DNA of 8,255 nt from Clostridiales bacterium (GTDB lineage: Bacteria > Bacillota_A > Clostridia > Oscillospirales > Oscillospiraceae), in contig DXUR01000097.1 in the NCBI GenBank assembly GCA_019417795.1, positions 1-8,255 on the forward strand, given 5' to 3'. The position numbers and the translations under genes are program-made. Each line of letters begins with the position of its first letter. Position 1 is the stretch's first letter. The notes beneath the pieces were generated by a model. It did not search any database. It saw only the letters and a program-made list of their open reading frames with translations, and was not told where the DNA came from. Shown in pieces: positions 5,503 through 8,255 of the stretch.

Positions 5503-6087
5503 GTGAATATTTGTGCAAACTTTGATATTCTGTTTTATCTCTCTCACCCAAGAAATAAATACGCAGAACAAACGTTGTTTGAAATCAACACTATGCTTTA
5601 CTTGGCCGAATTGCTCAGCATATATGACGGATGCAATGCTCAAAAATGGGGATACGGATTTGCACGAAATAAATATGGCGCTCCTGTGAGTATTGAGCTT
5701 ATGGAAGAAGTAGAGTTCTTATGCGCAAAAGGTTATCTCTCAAAAGATAGTTCCGGATACTATCGAATTTCAGATACAGCATCTCTCAATTCGATTTTAT
5801 CAATATCAAAATCCGGCATTCTGGGGTGGCGTTCCAAATATATCGAGGTGGTGTTTGACTCATTATTGACCAAATCTTTTCCAAGAGTTGTGCGTGCTGT
5901 GCAAAATGAGCCGGGTATTAGCCTTTTAGAGAGCATAAATCGAACAAGCACATTACTGGAATCGAGCTTAATAAATGCCCTTTATGAAGACTTTGGCGTA
6001 TTGAAAGAAATAATCGGAGATCCACAAATCGACCTGGTTGTTCCGGCTTCTTTGTGGATTGATTATCTGTCTGTTCAAAAGCAATAG
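5503..6087 (+). CDS. Putative middle component of an ABC three-component (Lamassu LmuC-like) system
   Basis: This 194-residue protein is small, soluble and without catalytic motifs. Its first half has a conserved-looking block: helix MLYLAELLSI (31-40), then WGYGFARNKYGAPVSIEL (49-66) and a helix leading to FLCAKGYLS, which suggests a winged-helix-like module. The second half is helical (SINRTSTLLESSLINALYED at about 144-163). Small helical proteins next to an SMC-like ATPase and upstream of an effector are the middle components of ABC-3C/Lamassu systems, which bridge ATPase and effector. The call rests mainly on gene position and size and only loosely on sequence. The start is GTG 5503 with GGAGG (5491-5495) seven bases before it; the overlapping ATG at 5501 meets an immediate stop. 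The gap to the ATPase stop is two bases, which implies translational coupling. Confidence 0.55.
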   Translation: MNICANFDILFYLSHPRNKYAEQTLFEINTMLYLAELLSIYDGCNAQKWGYGFARNKYGAPVSIELMEEVEFLCAKGYLSKDSSGYYRISDTASLNSILSISKSGILGWRSKYIEVVFDSLLTKSFPRVVRAVQNEPGISLLESINRTSTLLESSLINALYEDFGVLKEIIGDPQIDLVVPASLWIDYLSVQKQ

Positions 6088-6097
6088 GAGAATATCA

Positions 6098-7069
6098 ATG
6101 TTAGATAGAGAGACCGTAGAGCGGTTATTGCAAAATAATTTGGATGCAAAACTGAATAGCGAACTTTCAAAGTATGGATATCAGCTGGATGCCGCTCATA
6201 AACTCTTTCGTTTTATTACCAGCATTTTTGAGCGGACTCCTCCTGAACTCATTACATGGAAGTTTAAAGTTATTATGCCGGTTGGAGACTGGGACTTCAG
6301 TCAAAAAATCATCCTAAACTTTCATCGAATGAATGAAGTCTTTACATCTGAATGTGCATTTATAATTGTAGATAGCAATTTGTATCTGATTGAACCTTAC
6401 GAGGCGGATTACTCTGGTCGTGATCATATTTGTTATCAATATAACGCCCCTCAAAATGAGTCCCTAACCATAAAGGACAAGCAGTTTCAGTTATCTGAAT
6501 ACTACGACTCTGCTATAACCAGTATTTTTGCTCAACCTACATATAAAGAACTGGACGAAGCAATGGACTATTACAATACCAGATATGTACGAGATTCCTC
6601 GTGCGCAGTGCTTTCACAAATATGGACAGACGAGGCTAAAAGAGAATTTGTTCAAAAACCAGAACATTTCATGCGAGACTCTTTATGGCAGTGCCTACAG
6701 AATATTTTACGGAACCATACTGTCAAGCGGGAGCAAATTGTTGATGCAACACATCCCGTTGACATTAAAGTAACTTGGCCCGCAATAAATAATGTTGCAT
6801 TAATTGAAGTGAAATGGCTGGGCGATTCCGGCCAAACACAATATCGTGATGCACGAGCAAACGAAGGCGCAAAGCAATTAATTGATTATCTGGCGTCATC
6901 CGTCCAAGAGGAACCAGACAAACATTTCGTAGGATATCTAACGGTATTTGATGGGCGTCGCGGAAAGACAAGCAATCAATACGAGCGGCAAGAAATAAAC
7001 TATAGATCAGAGTATTCTTCTCATCCGAGCATGAACTACAGAAGATTTTATATGGCGGAATGTGTGTGA
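6098..7069 (+). CDS. PD-(D/E)xK family nuclease, probable effector of the operon
   Basis: This 323-residue protein has a C-terminal nuclease core: Asp222 in HPVDI, then 15 residues later Glu237-x-Lys239 in ALIEVKW at the end of a hydrophobic strand. A helix with GAKQLIDYL follows, where this fold usually has a conserved Gln or Lys. This is the D...ExK pattern of restriction-endonuclease-like enzymes that cut DNA with divalent metal. A helix upstream (DSLWQCLQNIL) matches the fold's first helix. The N-terminal 200 residues match no domain I recognise; they include a beta-rich stretch (WKFKVIMPVGDW, AFIIVDSNLYLIEPY) and might recognise DNA or bind partners. AGGAG (6086-6090) lies seven bases before ATG 6098, so the longer frame from 6038, which overlaps the previous gene, is not used. 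It is the last gene of the operon. I infer it is the cutting effector, held in check by the methylase or ATPase complex. Confidence 0.72.
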   Translation: MLDRETVERLLQNNLDAKLNSELSKYGYQLDAAHKLFRFITSIFERTPPELITWKFKVIMPVGDWDFSQKIILNFHRMNEVFTSECAFIIVDSNLYLIEPYEADYSGRDHICYQYNAPQNESLTIKDKQFQLSEYYDSAITSIFAQPTYKELDEAMDYYNTRYVRDSSCAVLSQIWTDEAKREFVQKPEHFMRDSLWQCLQNILRNHTVKREQIVDATHPVDIKVTWPAINNVALIEVKWLGDSGQTQYRDARANEGAKQLIDYLASSVQEEPDKHFVGYLTVFDGRRGKTSNQYERQEINYRSEYSSHPSMNYRRFYMAECV

Positions 7070-7103
7070 TCGTTGTTTGATTTTCCGTTACTATAGCAAA
7101 CAG

Positions 7104-7153
7104 AAACTCACCGACATGAGTGCCAATGACTCAGCACCCATGTCGGTGAGTTT
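7104..7153. terminator. Bidirectional terminator between the operon and the convergent integrase
   Basis: AAACTCACCGACATG (7104-7118) pairs perfectly with CATGTCGGTGAGTTT (7139-7153), 15 bp, and a T-run follows on the plus strand. Inside the loop a smaller GTGC/GCAC stem (7120-7123 with 7134-7137) can extend the hairpin. It stops the plus-strand operon, and on the minus strand it lies directly after the integrase stop codon. The minus-strand T-run is weaker (TTTCTGTTT). Confidence 0.85.
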
Positions 7154-7154
7154 T

Positions 7155-8255
7155 TTACTTGTTCTCCTTCGTTTTCTTCGGCCCCTTCTTCCCCTCCGGA
7201 GCCTGTGGCGGAAGTGTACCTTCCGCCTTCTGGCGCTTCAGCTCCGCGAGTTCAGTTTTCATCTCGATGATCAGTACCTTCAGCTTCTCCTCGCACTCCT
7301 CGCGGGTGTGGGCGTAGACATTGCGGGCGTGCTTTTTACCGTCGGGCCATTTTGGAGAATAGCGTCCTTCAAAGAGATGGTCGTTAATCTGACTGACGCA
7401 GCCGGTGCCAGACCTGCGCTTGCGGCCCACGTAGGGCTTGAAGTCGGTCATACTCGGCTTTTCCGCCTGGGCCGGGGCAGTTTCCTGCCCCGGCTCCGAA
7501 GCGTCCTCCTGCGGCGCTGCTTTGCCGATGCCGCGGTCGATGTTGGCGGCGGCCGTGAGCCGCATGTCGTCGGTGATGTGGGTATAGATGTCCAGTGTGG
7601 TGGCCGCCGACACATGGCCCAGCATGGCGGAGAGGGTTTTCACATCCATGCCGTTTTCCAGAGCCAGCGTTGCGAAAGTATGGCGAAGGTCATGAAATCT
7701 AACATGCTTGCACCCCGCGTGTTCCAGGATGAACTGCAGTCTGCGGCGCACCACGCCGGGTGTAATGGGACAGTCCTCTTTTACCGGGGATGGGAACATC
7801 CAGCGGGAGTCCACTGTTTTCTTATACTCCCGCAGCACCGCCACCACGGCGGGCGGCAGGACGATCTTGCGGATGGAGTTTTTCGTCTTGGGCGTGCTGA
7901 TTTGAAGTTGGCCACGCACATCGTAGACCTGCTTGTTCACATTCAGTACGCCGGTTTTGAAGTTCAGGTCATCCCATTGCAGCGCCATCAACTCGCCCCG
8001 ACGCAGGCCGGTGGCCAAGTCCAGAAGGAAGACCTCGTAGTAGCCCTCAAACTTCGCTTGAATGAGGAATCGCTGCAACTCTTCTCGTGTCAGCACCTGC
8101 ATCTCCCGCGCTTTCTTGGGCGGCAGCTTGCAGCCGATAGCCGGGTTCACGCGAATCAGTCCATCCTGCACCGCTTTCTCCAGTGCGGAGCGACAGGTGG
8201 CGTGACACATGCGCACCATTCGGTCGGACAGCCCTTCGCCGTACTTGTCGGTGAA
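7155..8255 (-). CDS. Tyrosine integrase/recombinase, C-terminal 366 residues (N-terminus beyond right edge)
   Basis: It cuts and rejoins DNA at attachment sites of a mobile element through a 3'-phosphotyrosine intermediate. The frame is open to base 8255, so the N-terminal arm-binding domain is outside the window; the visible part begins in the core-binding domain (ALEKAVQDGLIRVNPA). Numbered from the first visible residue, the catalytic set is complete: Arg85 in TGLRRGEL, a Lys in PKTKNS (123-125), His188 and Arg191 in HDLRHTFATL, His214 in LGHVSAATT and Tyr224 in TLDIYTHI. Beyond the catalytic domain lies an acidic linker and then a second module (about 283-330) with GTGCVSQI, GRYSPKWPDGKK and ECEEKLKVLI, resembling the small arm-binding fold usually found at integrase N-termini, and a Lys-rich tail. 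It is GC-rich, unlike the cargo operon it faces. It probably mobilises the element holding this region. Confidence 0.92.
   Translation of the reverse strand, partial: FTDKYGEGLSDRMVRMCHATCRSALEKAVQDGLIRVNPAIGCKLPPKKAREMQVLTREELQRFLIQAKFEGYYEVFLLDLATGLRRGELMALQWDDLNFKTGVLNVNKQVYDVRGQLQISTPKTKNSIRKIVLPPAVVAVLREYKKTVDSRWMFPSPVKEDCPITPGVVRRRLQFILEHAGCKHVRFHDLRHTFATLALENGMDVKTLSAMLGHVSAATTLDIYTHITDDMRLTAAANIDRGIGKAAPQEDASEPGQETAPAQAEKPSMTDFKPYVGRKRRSGTGCVSQINDHLFEGRYSPKWPDGKKHARNVYAHTREECEEKLKVLIIEMKTELAELKRQKAEGTLPPQAPEGKKGPKKTKENK

Noticed and set aside
2283..7069. BREX, DISARM, Dnd/Ssp or type I restriction system
   Set aside because: There is no PglX/BrxC/PglZ, no helicase, no DndA-E set and no HsdS/HsdR. 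Only the methylase or ATPase component is shared in a general sense.
7070..7154. Attachment site between the nuclease and the integrase
   Set aside because: The stretch holds only the bidirectional hairpin; there is no copy of the TTTGGGA core or of the TGACCACAG repeats.

Overview
The window looks like a chromosome segment from a low-oxygen, gut-type member of Bacillota (probably class Clostridia; I cannot fix the genus). The clues are a YvcK/GlmR-family gene, a DUF3783 protein, sigma-A type promoters with strong Shine-Dalgarno sites, and a tyrosine integrase of the kind common in gut clostridial mobile elements. Three compositional blocks are visible by eye: GC-rich chromosome (about 1-2090), a clearly AT-rich cargo block (about 2090-7090), and GC-rich mobile-element DNA (about 7155-8255).

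Left block. A partial yvcK (glmR) gene runs leftwards off the window from 510. Divergent from it, a two-gene operon encodes a PaaI-type hotdog thioesterase (751-1188) and a DUF3783 protein (1202-1609). Next comes a scarred tRNA locus (1610-2091): a strong promoter, two tRNA-Pro 5' halves that both stop just after the anticodon loop, a stretch with a 9-bp direct repeat resembling integrase arm sites, and one intact tRNA-Pro(UGG) with its own promoter and terminator. This reads as an integration hot spot that has kept successive attachment-site scars.

Centre block. A near-consensus promoter at 2187-2215 drives four tightly packed co-directional genes: a DNA methyltransferase with an SPPY motif (2283-3557), a Rad50/SMC-like ABC ATPase with a two-CPxC zinc-hook region (3566-5500), a small protein resembling the middle component of ABC three-component (Lamassu-like) systems (5503-6087), and a PD-(D/E)xK nuclease (6098-7069). 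I infer an anti-mobile-element system that joins a restriction-modification style methyltransferase to a Lamassu/ABC-3C-like ATPase, adaptor and nuclease. The methylase would mark self DNA, the ATPase would sense DNA ends or structures, the middle protein would couple the two, and the nuclease would cut. This gene set is the best candidate here for a poorly described system.

Right block. A large hairpin (7104-7153) separates the operon from a convergent tyrosine integrase (7155-8255, running off the right edge). It has the full catalytic set and an extra C-terminal module. The integrase suggests that the cargo block sits on, or next to, an integrative element associated with the tRNA-Pro locus.
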